Positions 21,843 to 34,794 of a DNA stretch of 64,000 nucleotides are shown here, piece after piece. The translations under genes and the position numbers were made by a program. The notes below the pieces were generated by a model. It did not search any database. It was not told the origin of the DNA and worked only from the letters and a program-made list of their open reading frames with translations. Position 1 is the first letter of the stretch. Each line of letters begins with the position of its first letter. The stretch comes from Paragordius varius (Eukaryota; Nematomorpha), in NCBI GenBank assembly GCA_964247055.1, contig OZ176053.1, positions 7,006,001-7,070,000 of the forward strand, written 5' to 3'.

Positions 21843-22633
21843 GAATTTTCTTACAAAAATATAGAAATATAATTTATATTCATATAAATAATCATACGAT
21901 TCCGAATATAATAGACTAAGTGTATTCGTAATAGAAATACTAAATATTTTCGAGTTTGGGTTTAATTTATATATAAAAATTAATTAAATTTTAAAAATAA
22001 AGTGAGAAATCTATAAAAAACTCTAAAGTTTACATTTATATTGAATAGTTTCGAGTTTGATAATTTAATTTTTAGGATAGTTTTTAGTTGATTATTTTAC
22101 AATAACGTGTCGTGCTTAAGTTAATACTTTCTAAGAAATTAATTGGACTACACAAAAATGTATGCCTTAAATATCTTAAATAACTCCATAATATTTAGAA
22201 ATAATAATTATAAACATAAGATTTTATATTTACAGTACTAACCAATAATTTTAAACCAATGCTAAAATAACCAATCTAAGGTTTTATTATGCTACCTATA
22301 GTATATTTATCACAAGTTATATAGATTATATTGATTTTTACAGTAAATGCAATCTTGCGAAACTTAATGAAAAAGTAGCAATGTATAGTTTCTTACAGGA
22401 TATATTTTTTGAATTTTTTTACTAAAGCCACGAAATACTATTTTTTTTATTTGTCAGATAAAATTATGCATAATGATTAATAATTCCTATTATATTTTAA
22501 TGTGCAAATTGTTTTGTTCGTAAAAATAGAGTTTCGGAAACCCCAATATCCGATTCCAACAATGAATCTGGAATAAGGATAGTTCGCAAACCTTATTTTC
22601 CTTGGGAACATCAGTAACTTTTAAAAATGACCG
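21843..22633. repeat. 3' flank and module before the 117-bp array
   Basis: AT-rich, no gene. Closely matched at 46300-47215, where a further ~90 bp is present. Near 22504 it contains the block AAATTG..ATAGAGTTTCGGAAA..AACAATGAATCTGG, homologous to the block at 15226-15290 beside the 50-bp array. Confidence 0.6.
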
Positions 22634-23416
22634 AGAGATATGGTGCGTCAGTTGGGTTGTCAGTTAGTTAAAATGCCGCCACATTTTGACTAACTCCCTG
22701 GTTACAAAGGAAAATCGAAAACCGCCAAATATTCTAGTAATTATAGACAAAAAGATATGATGAGTCAGTTGGGTTTTAAGTTGGTTAAAATGCCGCCACA
22801 TTTTGACTAACTCCCTGGTTACAAAGGAAACTCGCAAACCGCCAAATATTCTAGTAATTATAGACAAAAAGATATGGTGAGTCAGTTGGGTTTTAAGTTG
22901 GTTAAAATGCCGCCACATTTTGAATAACTCCCTGGTTACAAAGGAAAATCGCAAACCGCCAAATATTCTAGTAATTAGAGACAAAAAGATATGGTGAGTC
23001 AGTTGGGTTTTAAGTTGGTTAAAATGCCGCCACATTTTGACTAACTCCCTGGTTACAAAGGAAAATCGCAAACCGCCAACTATTCTAGTAATTATAGTCA
23101 AATATGGTGAGTCAGTTGGGTTTTAAGTTGGTTAAAATGCCGCCACATTTTGACTAACTCCCTGGTTACAAAGGAAAATCGCAAACCGCCAAATATTCTA
23201 GTAATTATAGTCAAAAAGATATGGTGAGTCAGTTGGGTTTTAAGTTGGTTAAAATGCCGCCACATTTTGACTAACTTCCTGGTTACAAAGGAAAATCGCA
23301 AACCGCCAAATATTCTAGTAATTAGAGACAAAAAGATATGGTGAGTCAGTTGGGTTTTAAGTTGGTTAAAATGCCGCCACATTTTGACTAACTCCCTGGT
23401 TACAAAGGAAAATCGA
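22634..23416. repeat. 117-bp satellite array (B), seven units
   Basis: Units begin at 22640, 22757, 22874, 22991, 23105, 23221 and 23338; one unit is 114 bp because AAAAAG is shortened near 23100. One minus-strand frame stays open through most of the array, encoding a 39-residue repeat. The array exits into the old gypsy fossil through the same junction as in A and C. Confidence 0.95.
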
Positions 23417-23559
23417 AAAGAGAAATGCAATTAAACAGCCAAATATGGAGCTATCCATAACAGAAAAATCCGAATTACCGCCAAATTTGGATAATTCAGT
23501 AGTTACACAAAAAGAATAACTTCAGAAAAATTACAATTTAATTTATTGCAGATACTCTC

Positions 23560-26500
23560 CCCTTACCAAAACAATCTATAGATCAAATTATAAATAAATG
23601 AAGATCATATTTTACTTACTAATTTAACATGTGTAGAACGTTTCACTTTATTAAATACGTTAAATATTTTGTAGCAAAATAAAAATATCTGTGTATATAA
23701 GAGGGTCAAAAATTAGATCAATTTTTCGTGGACACAAACGCAGGTACACTTACAAAACACTTTATAATATACCTAGTTGATATTGTTAATTGTATTTTCA
23801 AGAAAAACAGTTAGTAATAATTCAAGTATTGTGATATTACACAAACATGTACAGGAAAAAATTTCTCTAGACAGCCTTAATTAAAAAAAAATTTGGCCGA
23901 TATTTTTTATACATTCAGGGAATTTTAGCTGCAAAAGACATGAGGACAAGCGACAACAATTGCAGGACGTTATTTCTCGCTTAGGCAGGAACGTCGGTCA
24001 AAAAAGAACTTATTTTTTCAAATTCGCGCGACAATATCATCTGACCAGATATCATTGAAGCCGGCAGAAAATTTAAGAATCGAATGGGACGAATATAGCC
24101 CAGGCCAGATTTGATTCGTAAAACTTCATCGAAAATAGAATGTAACATTAAATTTTTTTTACGAGTCAACCTACGTAAAATACAACTTCAAGCTTAACGT
24201 AGAGGGAAAAATGCTCGACGCTTTCATTGCAGGCATGGGAGTCAAAAAATTAGAATTAGATCTGTATAGCAGATTCCCCAACGCCATGTGGGAAAACGAA
24301 CCCTAACCCTAAAACAAGTGAACATTGCTCTCAATTATGAATAGGCACCTCAATTAGCACTAATCGATGGCAACATGTTACGACAACAGCTGGGAAATAT
24401 CAGAACAAGTATCGATTCTGCCGTTTAGGTCATGACTGGAATGACCTCCAACTATACTGTAAGAAAAAAATGATTGCAATCTTCAGCACATCGAATGTGA
24501 AGCCACCCCTAAGATAACATTAATAATTAATTGTAAGCCAATACGCATGATTATGGACACAGGTTCAAGTTTTTCCATAATACTTCGAAATAAGGTTTCA
24601 CAGCACCCCATTATTTGTATTTTCTGTTACCTAATAGCATGGAAAGGCTAAAACAAAAAAATGAGGATGCCAATAAGATTTTTTAATTTTAATAAAAACA
24701 ATTTTTCATCGTGTACACATATTTCAATATTTAAACGAGCAAGTCAATACAAGTGGTATTTCAGAGCCAGGTATTTTCATTATAATTTTAAAATAAAAAT
24801 CAAAAATGATTCAAATATAGCAGACCCAGTAAACTAAACCACAGAAGATTTTTTTAACGAAGACTCTACAAAAAATGTTATTGATGATCCATATAATTTT
24901 ATCTAAAAATGTCAGCGATCTTTATATTAAAAAATATAAACTGCTTAAAATTGCTGCTGTAGGTTTGTTATTTCTTTGACGCACTACGTCTTATCGAGCG
25001 GGCTTGTTATTCGATAGAAATAGACATACGATAAATAAATATTCAATTTATTGAATATAATTAAAATTCTATTTATTAAATAAAAGATACGAAGATATAG
25101 AATTAAAGCTAAGAGCCAAATTATTAAAAATCAAAAATATTAAAAATCCAAATTCACAGAATAGAGTTAGACAATTTTGACCATTAAATTGGATAAGAAG
25201 ATAAGATAAGAAGTGGTCATATCAATATGGTAGGAAATCTATTCAGGTAATAAAAGTGGCCGCCCAACATCCATCTGAAATTCAAATTATACCGCATCCA
25301 ATGATTTTCAAAATAATTAATATCCACTAGGTATAAATATTAGGATTTTTAGTAAGAATCAACCGACAAGAAAAACCCTAATAAATAGTGGAAAAAAATA
25401 AAACTAACAAATTAAATAAAGCCTCTGTAAAAGCCGAAAGATGAAACTACCAAACACCGCTTTAGTACGTGTTTAAAATTAGCTTTAAAAAAATCTCCCT
25501 GATATTTAAATGACATATTATTTAAAAGATAAAGTTTAAAACGCTTTATGATACCAATTATTTAATATACCTTTTTATAATAAAGCTAAATTTCATTTTC
25601 TGTCATTTTCTTCTTGTTCAATAATTGAAAAACCTGTAATATCCTGATTAGGGGAGTCAAAGTTTTTTTCAACGCTGAAATTAATCAAAACTTAAAAATT
25701 TGAATGGTGGTGCTCAAAAAAGTCCAAATTTATGGATTTTGTAACAGATGTCTCGAATATAACGGAATTGTGTTGCTCCACGCAGGGCATAAATAAACCT
25801 ATTGCCTACGCATCAAGAAAGTGGTCAAACCCGACGAAAAATATTCAGTGATGAAAAGGGAGCACAGCCATACTTTCCGCTTTAGAATAAAACGTTTATT
25901 ACGGGGAAGAAGTTTGAACTGTGTATTGAGCACAAACCACTAATAAAGCGGTTTGGAAATAATTGAAACTAGACCAATTAATCATTCCAAGCTACTACGT
26001 TGGATATATAAAGCTACCGTTACAATCTACGGTGCCTAAAAGCCACGAAAATGCAGATCCATTGTCCCGCATGCTGGCGAATCACAACACTAAGACATTG
26101 AAGGTCTTCAAACAGCAGACCATGCAAGGTTTGACAATAGTAGTGTATTCAACATTATCGTGACCATATTAGAAGCCAGACCGAAACCAACCCAAACTTA
26201 AAATACGTAATAATTGCACTAAGACCAAACAACTGGTTCAATAAAATAATACACCCATTCCAAAGTTTTAGAAATATTGAAAATATTTACGGGTTATATT
26301 GGCATGATAGATTAATACCAGAATCTCATAGTGTAATTATTTTATAAAACACGTCGGACACGCGGGGTCCAAAGCAATATACGAACAAGCAAGATAAATA
26401 GTCTTTTAGCATAACATGGAGACATAAAAAAGTGGGTTGATACGTGTAAAAAATGTCAAGAAAACCGTCCGATGCGCAAAACTGAATTTCCATACATATG

Positions 26501-27340
26501 GAATATTAATACAGCAATATTGGAGAGATTACATCTAGATATAAGGCCCGATCAAGTTTTATTGGATAGTTCTTATTGACAGTTAATCTCGATGAGTCGA
26601 AGCTAAACTTGATATCGATTAAAAATATCTTAAATTTCCTAGACAAATGTTTCAGTCGATTTGGATGTCCTAGAATAATAGTAACCGATATAACGCGTCT
26701 TACTTTTCTCTCAGGAGTTTAAAAAATTCATGGAATCGGAAAACATTAAACATGTAACATTAGTTTCCTATCATCCAAAACCGAACAGAATGGTAGAAAG
26801 AGTAGTATATACCCTAAAAAAACATTACCGGTCAGCAGAAAACTGTGATCCACAATCAAAAATAAATAACATGCTTTGGGGATTCCGCATTAACTGCTAA
26901 TATACCTGTCCCCACAACTTTTATTAAAACGTATACCCCCCCCTCCATCCAATCACATGCTAGAATATAAACAAACAGACTTATTAGGCAATGCACAACC
27001 GAAACACTAATACCATGAAAACGAAAAAATATTTATAAATAATGAACTAGTGAATGATTGGCGAGAAGGATTTTGAATAAACGACTTTACTCTCATACGA
27101 AATACAAGATGGTAACAATATCATCCGAAAACACGCCGATCAATTAAGATCAAGGGAGAGAGGTGAAAGAAAGGGATATATCAGTTTCAGGGAAAAATGA
27201 TGCTAAATTAAATCCTACTTTCGACACAAACGCACTATACAAGCGCTTATAACACTTTATGATGCACGTAGTCAATATTGTTAATTGAATCTTCAAGCAA
27301 GATAGTTGTTCTATTGTGAGATTACACATACATGTTTGAT
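23560..27340 (+). mobile_element. Old Ty3/gypsy-like LTR element fossil (B)
   Basis: Parts in order: LTR-like region with TATA-like motif (about 23560-23870), gag-like sequence with zinc-knuckle remnant (about 24400-24480), aspartic-protease-like MDTGSS segment near 24555, RNase H-like sequence (about 25790-25960), integrase-like sequence (about 26340-27130), and a second LTR-like stretch (about 27215-27340). It is heavily decayed with dozens of breaks and no usable ORF, hence much older than the element at 30052. Only the 5' part exists in copies A and C. Confidence 0.7.
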
Positions 27341-27583
27341 TTTAATATCGAATATTTCTTTGTAAAATACTTCAAACTCCATTAGAGGGTTAGCTCATTT
27401 TTCATTATTATTAAAGTAAAGTCTGTTTCTTATTTGTACACAATGTATAATTTTTCACAATTGATTGCGTTGCCATTTCGAGCATACAAAATTAAAAAAC
27501 ATAAAAAACGATTTAATTAAATTTTTTTATTAATTATGCGCACAAATTTTCGAAAAACTTAGCGACAATGAAATGAACTTGTG
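27341..27583. other. AT-rich flank of the fossil
   Basis: Resembles 16400-16580 (TGATTGCGTTGCC, TTATGCGCACAAATTTTCG). No gene. Confidence 0.4.
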
Positions 27584-28262
27584 CTGACCAAGTCATGACC
27601 TGGTCAATTGACCGGGTCATGATTAGGTCAGGGACTATTTATTTTTTGACCATGGTCATTTAAAAAACAGCTGTTTTTTAAAAAAATGTTTGTAAATTTT
27701 TTTGGAAGAATGATAGTAAAATTTATTGTTATTTAATATATTTATTAAAAAATATAAATTTTTAAATATGCTTATTAAACATATATTAAAAATCCTTAAA
27801 CAGGCATCCTTATAACATTAGCATATATCAAAAGATAAATCAAGCACTGAAGATATGTAATTATTCCATATATGACCAATAAAATGAAAAAACTTCTAAT
27901 TAGCTATTTCAATGATGAAAGAAAGTGTATAGATAATATTTTAAATATCCAGTATTAAAGCTATGTATTTGAAGATTCAGACGGCCACAAACATGTGACA
28001 AAAATCAGTTGAAAACAAAGTTTTTGATTAAATTTGATTGAAAATATATGTCAATAATAAATATCAAAAAAATGTTTAATACAAACTTTTAAGAACATAA
28101 CATTATTAGTGAAACGCAAGTGTCGTTCGAACATTATTTTCACAATCTCCAATATCGCATGATATTTACTTAAGTAAAAAGTGGTCACGACCGTGGTCAT
28201 GACCAAGGTCTGACTGGGTCTGACCGGACTTTTTTGAAAAAGCAGTCAAATTTACTACCCTA
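27584..28262. repeat. GTCATGACC-rich repeat (B1)
   Basis: Retains the palindrome around GGTCAATTGACC at 27601 and the GGTCTGACTGGGTCTGACC right end near 28208. It is more diverged from A than B2 is, so an independent insertion is likely. Confidence 0.6.
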
Positions 28263-28798
28263 CTACCGAGATACTATTTTTATTTTACATTAGAAACATA
28301 AATAAACCCAAAAGTCGTATATGAATTCGTTTTTGGTTATTTGTTATGCCTTCTTGATAAAAATGATTTATGAAACATAAATAAATATTATAATTAAAAT
28401 CTTCTATATAAATAAACCCAAGAACAATGTAATATGGTAATATAATTTTTACAAAGTTTAAATCGGATTAAGTCAAACTTTTTATTATAGCCATGTCGAG
28501 CTGAATTTAAACTAGAATAAATGAAAAGATAAAATTTGATATATAAAAATATATTTTAAATATTGATATCCTGCAGTAAGATACATACCTATTGATATGA
28601 AATAACCGTGATCAGACTCTTCGCATGAATGGCATAAATAACCGATTTAAGACTGATAACACTAGACAACAAATTTTGACTTTTTTAACTGCCATTCTTG
28701 TAATTTAAAATTTATTTTATTAAGGTACATAAATTATATATCTGGAAAAATATTGGTCTAACACTTAATTTTATATTATAGTTTATCGATAATTTTTG
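28263..28798. other. AT-rich, nothing identified
   Basis: No ORF, repeat end or motif that I can support. Confidence 0.4.
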
Positions 28799-29590
28799 GC
28801 CCCAATTCAACATTCAATTCGAAATTTCGAAAATTAAATAAGTTTTAGATCCATGTATTTAATATCATTCGAAAGAGCGTGAAAAACTGTATCCTCCAAA
28901 TGGTAGTAAATTATTTTTAATTAATCAGATGTAAAATTGATATGGTCGAAATTTTCAGCCCTGTAAACAAGTCAAAAGTTTTCACAGACAAACTATTAAT
29001 TTTAATATTATTGGATATTGTTTACGCTGAAGTGTGATTATATTATTATATATGGAATAATTCAGCAAAAATAATATAAATTTATTATAATATTTCGATT
29101 ACTACAAGTAATCTTTGTCAAACGTAAAATATGGTTATATTAATATTTAATTAAAAAAAAGTCTTTGAAAAAGCTTTTGGTTTGCTTTATTATAAAATTA
29201 TTATTATCTTAATTATTTTACCTGGTGAATACTAAAATGCATAGATATAACTGTAAATTTATTGCATAATGGCCATAAAAGATCAAAATACCTTAAACTT
29301 GGTTCTTGTTTTTAAAATTTTGAAATTATAAGCTTTAAAAAAAATAATTGATGAGATGGTAATTTTTTTAAAAAACTAAACACTTAATGGCTGTTTTGAG
29401 TATAAAAGCAATAAAAAAAATGTTTTAATCATTAAAACTCTCTTGTGTTTTCTTTTTTGGACATCATCACCATATATACAAAGTTTGATTTATTTACATC
29501 CATTAGTTTTAAAAATATATTAAATAAAAAAACGCTCTCGTTTCGTGCGTTTGTCGCTCTCTATGCCCAATATTAATAATAGATGTAAAA
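28799..29590. repeat. Conserved non-coding block (B copy of 1976-2657)
   Basis: Near-identical over most of its length to the A and C copies, with an additional ~115-bp stretch near 29010-29125. No coding. Confidence 0.75.
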
Positions 29591-30046
29591 CATTTTAAAC
29601 ATTTTATAGAGTTGTTTTACTCTTTCGAATGATATATTACAACTGGGCATTTCTTGTATATTTTTTGAAGGAAAACATTTTTTAGTAAAATTTTGATAAA
29701 GAGGATGCATAATCAAAAAAATCAATTTATTCGACTTAGGTGAAGATATAATTTTTATTTCAGATTTGCTGTTAAAATGATGGAAAAATGCAAACTTGAG
29801 TAGCAGAAAAATATACTGTCCATTGTAATATCTCGTAAAAGGTGTTCGTTGACCTTTATAAGGTATTGAGTGCCATACCTAATATACAAAAATTATTTAT
29901 GAAATTATATTAAAATAATTTTTTTATTTACTATCTAAGCTCACTATTAACACTTGATTCAATTTGGGTAACTAAATACAACAGACTAAATTAAAGTTAA
30001 AATTTTTAAAAATCTACTGAAGGAAACGGTCGTAATTTAAATTTAT
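29591..30046. other. AT-rich flank, nothing identified
   Basis: Absent from A and C at the equivalent position. It continues after the LTR element at 34589-34794, so the element sits within it. Confidence 0.4.
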
Positions 30047-30051
30047 GCTCT

Positions 30052-30319
30052 TGTAAAGTTGATTTATTCACATATAGCAATATGGTATATTAAAATAGAG
30101 TTGAGCGATAAAAAGAAAAACCAAAATAAAAAAGTGAGTGGCTATTATATCACAAGTTCTTTTTATGTGTGCATGACTTATTTGCGTAGACGTTACACAA
30201 TGGTTATTCTCAACAACAGATAAGCTTTAACACGAAATATATATATAATATTCAAATACAAAATAACTGATGCAACATGAATTGAGTGTGTTAACAAAAT
30301 AGAATATTATAACCTTACA
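30052..30319 (-). repeat. 3' LTR of the gypsy element
   Basis: 268 bp, starting TGTAAAG and ending CTTACA as read on the plus strand. It pairs with 34316-34583 with three differences. A short (TA)n run lies inside. Confidence 0.96.
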
Positions 30320-33300
30320 TTACTCTCCCCCTAAGTTAACCACGGGGGCTGTCGTGTTCGTACATTATACCTATAAGTTTAAACGATCGGGAGGCTGCCG
30401 TCTTCTTAGCGGATATCTACGCTCGGGTAGGTCAGAAACCTCTTTTACCACGTCGGGTGTGGCCTCTACCGGCGTCAGCGATTCTGGGGCTACGTCTTGC
30501 TATGAGGTAGCAGGAGTTGGGGCATGGACTATTTGAGATTCCGAGGTGGGATGGAAGGTTTGTTCGGAGTGGGCTCCCTCGAAATGACCCGGGACACTTT
30601 CGACGCTGGGATATTTATGCAGTATTAAGGGATTAGTTTCGTATGAATTCCCTCCTGACCTACGTCGTAACTGATCTGCATGTTTACGTTTACGAATCCC
30701 TTCCTCATCTTGCACTTCATACGAGAGTAACCCCCTTCTCTCCAGAATGTGACCTGGCCGCCAGCCTACGGCCATCTCATTTTTAATATAGACAGGATCG
30801 TCTTGTTGGAATTCGCGTCTCGGTTCATTTTCGTGCTCTATAAATTCGACAGGGGTTGTTTTTACCCAAGAGATAGGATTGTGTACACGCCGTTTTAGGA
30901 ATATGGCGGAAGGCGTTTCTTTTAGCGAAGAATGCATGCTAGTTCGATACGAATAAAGGACCGTGTTGATAGCTTCATATGCATGCATTTGTTGGGTCTT
31001 AGTAGCGGCGTATTTCGTTTTTAATGTCTTTATTACTCCACTAGACCGTTTGTTTTGGGGTGATAGGGTGTTGCACAGATGTGCTTGATATTCATATGAT
31101 TTAGGAGAGTCATAAATTCTCTTGAAGTAAAATACGTGGCGTTATCGGTCACAATTTGGCGGGGAAAACCAAATCGTGCGATGTGTTTTTCCAGGCAATT
31201 TAAAACGCTTTGACTCGTTATTGATTTAAAAAGATCTATCTCTACCCACCGTGAGGCGCTATCGATAGTCACTAACCAATAATATCCGTCCACCGGTCCA
31301 GCAACATCTATATGTAACCTTTCCCATGTCAAAGTGTTAAAATTCCATCGATAGGGAAGATTTTCAGGTGCGTTAGGTCGATAGGTTTGGCAAGCCTCGC
31401 ACCTTTCCACATAATTCGCTAGATCGGTGTCTAATTCGGGCCAAAATACCGAACACCGGGCTTGGGCTTTCATTGTTTTTAGCCCGCTTGGTCCCGTATG
31501 CAGAAGTTTCAATATCGTTTCCTGCATCGCTTGTGGTATCACTAAGCGATCATTCAGGTATAACAGATTATAACAACACTCCAAGTCGTTTTTATGTTTT
31601 AAAAAAGGTTTCAGATCTTAGTCGATCCAACTGTTTGTCCTGAGAGCATTTTTAACTTTTGATAACCGTTGGTCAGTGATCGTTGCCTCTTCGACCACTT
31701 TCTTATTTACATCCAGCGTTTTTAGAGCCAAAAATCGTACCTGCTTGGTGGCCGCGGCATCTTCATCATCTGGTTGGCTATGCTCTATGGGAAGTCTCAA
31801 CGCGTCGGCTAAGTTTTCTTCCCCTTTTTTGTAAAATATTTCATACTCGTACCTGATGGTCTTCGATATCCACCTGAGCAGTTTGCTATTATTAATGTTG
31901 TTGATGTCTCTCTTCCGCCCAAATAGTGACACCAGCGGTTTATGATCTGTATATATCTCGAACGGTCTTCATATAAAGTATTTAAATTTTTCTAGGGCAA
32001 ACACTATGGCCTTGGCCTCTTTTTCGATCGTGGAATAACCCTTTTCTGCTATTGAACAAGTTCGTGACGCGTAAAAAATTGGGCGTTTCCCCTGTGGGGT
32101 CTTATGAAACAGTATTGCCCCAAACCCCTTGTTGGAAGGATATGTTTCGATCAACAAGGGAAAACAGTCGTTAATTGGCATTAAAGCCGGGGGCCTGGTT
32201 AGCAAGCTTTTTGCTTTCGCGAATTCACTATCATCTGCCGGGGTCCACCGCCAAGGTGTATTCTTTCCACTTAACTTGTGTAAGATTGCTAGGTGTGGGT
32301 GACAGTTTGGTATAAACCGCTCATGAAAATTTATTAAGCCTAAGAACGAACGTAGCTCAGTTTGTTTGTAGGTGTCGGACAATTTTTAATGGCCTCTAAT
32401 TTTTCATTGGACGGCTCAATACCTTGGTCAGAAATCACGTACCCCATGTATTTGACTCGTGAGATACCAATTTGCAATTTGTTTCGGCGCAATCGTAATC
32501 CCGCCTCTTGTAACCTTCTAAATACTTCCCTTAATCTTTGATCATGTTCCTCCCTGGTAGCTCCGGAAATTAAGACATCATCCAGGTACACACAAATACC
32601 AGGTATGTCCTTTAAAAGATTGTCCATGCATCTTTGAAAGATCATAGGTGCTGAAGTTAATCCGAATGGAAGTCGTTGGTAAGCATAAAACCCTTTGTGA
32701 GTTGTGATGGTTACTAGCGTCTGTGACGCCCGGTCTATCGGAAATTGTAAGTAAGCATCTTTCAGGTCTAAAGTGGAAAAAATTATCCCATTTGCCACTT
32801 TGGTGGCCAACTCGTCAAAAGTAGGTATCAGATGAGAATCCTTTGCTAAATAACGGTTTATACTAATTCGGAAATCGGCAATATCCTAATTTCTCCATTT
32901 CCTTTAACTATATTTACTGTGGGAGAGGCCCATATTGGGGTTTGGGTCGGATCGATAGGTCGGAGTATTTTGAGTTTAAATCTATCAATTTCATTTTCTA
33001 CTAAAGGTTTTAGAGTTAAAGGTACCCTACGACAAGGAAAAACTTTAGGTTTGGCCCCGGGGTCGATAAATAATTTTATTGGGGGCCACTTGAAAGTACC
33101 TAACTCGTCTGAAAACAATTTGTCAAAATAATCAAATAACATTTTATTATTAGGTGCTTGCGTATGTAAAACTGAAAAAACATTTTTTGGGAATTCTAAC
33201 CGAAACGCCCGCATCCAATTCATCCCAAACACGGCTGGCGGGTTAGTTTGCGTCACCACGCAGGGCAGGCACTTCTCTTCTTCATTCAAAACCACTGAAA

Positions 33301-34315
33301 TCATCGATTTTCCGAGTACTTCTATCGGACCATCATTGAAGGTTCGCAAATTTGGAGCTGGGAGCAAACGAGGTCGACCAATATTTACCCAAGTGCGCTT
33401 GCCAATTACGGATACCTCGGCGCCCGTATCGTAGATAAACGTTGTTGGTATATTATTTATTAGTACCTGAATCCGGGGGGTGTTGTTCGGGCTAGTCATG
33501 GTGCGGATTGACGGCCGTCGGAACGTTGCCTTGCATACTGTGCTGAAATGATTCCATTTGTCGCAATTGAAACACCGTTTTCCTTTTGCCGGGCAGGTGG
33601 CGAAACCATGTCGATACCCACAATTACTACATAGCTTTCGGGTTATTTGATTGATTGTATTATTATCATTAACAACTGGTTGGATACTTGAAGGAAGTTC
33701 ACTGGTATTATTATTGTTCAAATCATTATTATCTCTGATGTTGTGAACCTTTTTATCTTCTAATTCATAGGAATAAGCGATGTCTACAATCGCTTGAAGG
33801 GTTACCGGACCCCATCCTTTTTGCCATCTGGATATTTGGATTGAATTTCGCGTTCTACTCTGGGATTTTCAAGACCTACCAGGAATAAATCGCGTAATTT
33901 TGACTGAATATCCCCTTCAAATTTCCCGGCTTCACACTTTGCTTTCAGACGTTCCAGGAAATCCATGACTGATTCATCTGGCATTTTTTTTAATCGGTAG
34001 AATTCAACTCGATTTAACCATAGGCTGCTGATTGGTGATTATATCTGAGTGGCCAAGGTTGCAATTTCCTCCCATTCCATGTCATCTATGAGTTTTGGGT
34101 ATGCTAACGTTTCGATTTTCATTATTACTTGAATACCGCCGAAAGCGAGAAAAGTGCGTTTCATTGTGGTGTCATTGGATTCGATATTTTTGGAATTTAA
34201 GACTCTCCTGATGTGACGTATATATTGCGTAAAATTCATCGGTTCCTTAAAAGGCTCCAAAATCAGTTTTGAAATGTCCAACGCTTGGCTCATTGAAAGC
34301 TAAAACGGCACCAAA

Positions 34316-34583
34316 TGTAAAGTTGAATTATTCACGTATAGCAATATGGTATATTAAAATAGAGTTGAGCGATAAAAAGAAAAACCAAAATAAAAAAGTG
34401 AGTGGCTATTATATCACAAGTTCTTTTTATGTGTGCATGCCTTATTTGCGTAGACGTTACACAATGGTTATTCTCAACAACAGATAAGCTTTAACACGAA
34501 ATATATATATAATATTCAAATACAAAATAACTGATGCAACATGAATTGAGTGTGTTAACAAAATAGAATATTATAACCTTACA
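34316..34583 (-). repeat. 5' LTR of the gypsy element
   Basis: 268 bp, same ends as its partner and adjacent to the candidate primer-binding site on its inner side. Confidence 0.96.
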
Positions 34584-34794
34584 GCTCTTATCCAAATAAA
34601 AATTATATAAATAAGCAAAATATCTAAATAAAATTTTGTTTTGAAAAAAAAGTTTCAAGTCAAACTATTTCGACGCCATTTTTATTTTGCGAATTTTTGC
34701 AAAATATCGTCTTCATTTAATTTTAAGTGTAAAAATCAATTTTTTATTTTAATTACATCTAACATTAATAGAAATAGAAAAAACGGTTTATTTT

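Larger units (their letters stand above)
30052..34583 (-). mobile_element. Ty3/gypsy LTR retrotransposon, young but broken
   Basis: LTRs of 268 bp at both ends, flanked by the 5-bp duplication GCTCT at 30047-30051 and 34584-34588. On the minus strand the order is 5' LTR, a candidate primer site next to the LTR (TGGTGCC-type), a gag-like region with two Cys/His knuckles (about 34.3-33.5 kb), protease with DTGAE (about 33.4 kb), reverse transcriptase with YLDD (about 32.9-32.35 kb), RNase H (about 32.3-31.9 kb), integrase with HHCC and DDE-type regions (about 31.6-30.5 kb), a purine tract (AGGGGGAGAG) and the 3' LTR. No envelope gene is seen. The LTRs differ at three positions, so insertion is recent. 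The coding part is broken at roughly five or six points. Confidence 0.97.

Noticed and set aside
22664-23430. Long minus-strand ORFs across the 117-bp arrays (also 47239-47766)
   Set aside because: They arise because the unit length is divisible by three and lacks a stop in one frame. There is no start-codon or codon-bias support, so they are not listed as genes.
25963-26163. 66-residue ORF near 26 kb as a host gene
   Set aside because: It falls between the RNase H-like and integrase-like remains of the old gypsy fossil and is best explained as part of it.
30354-30536. Plus-strand ORFs inside the LTR element (also 32919-33131 and 34269-34487)
   Set aside because: Antisense shadows of gag-pol, and one is LTR sequence.
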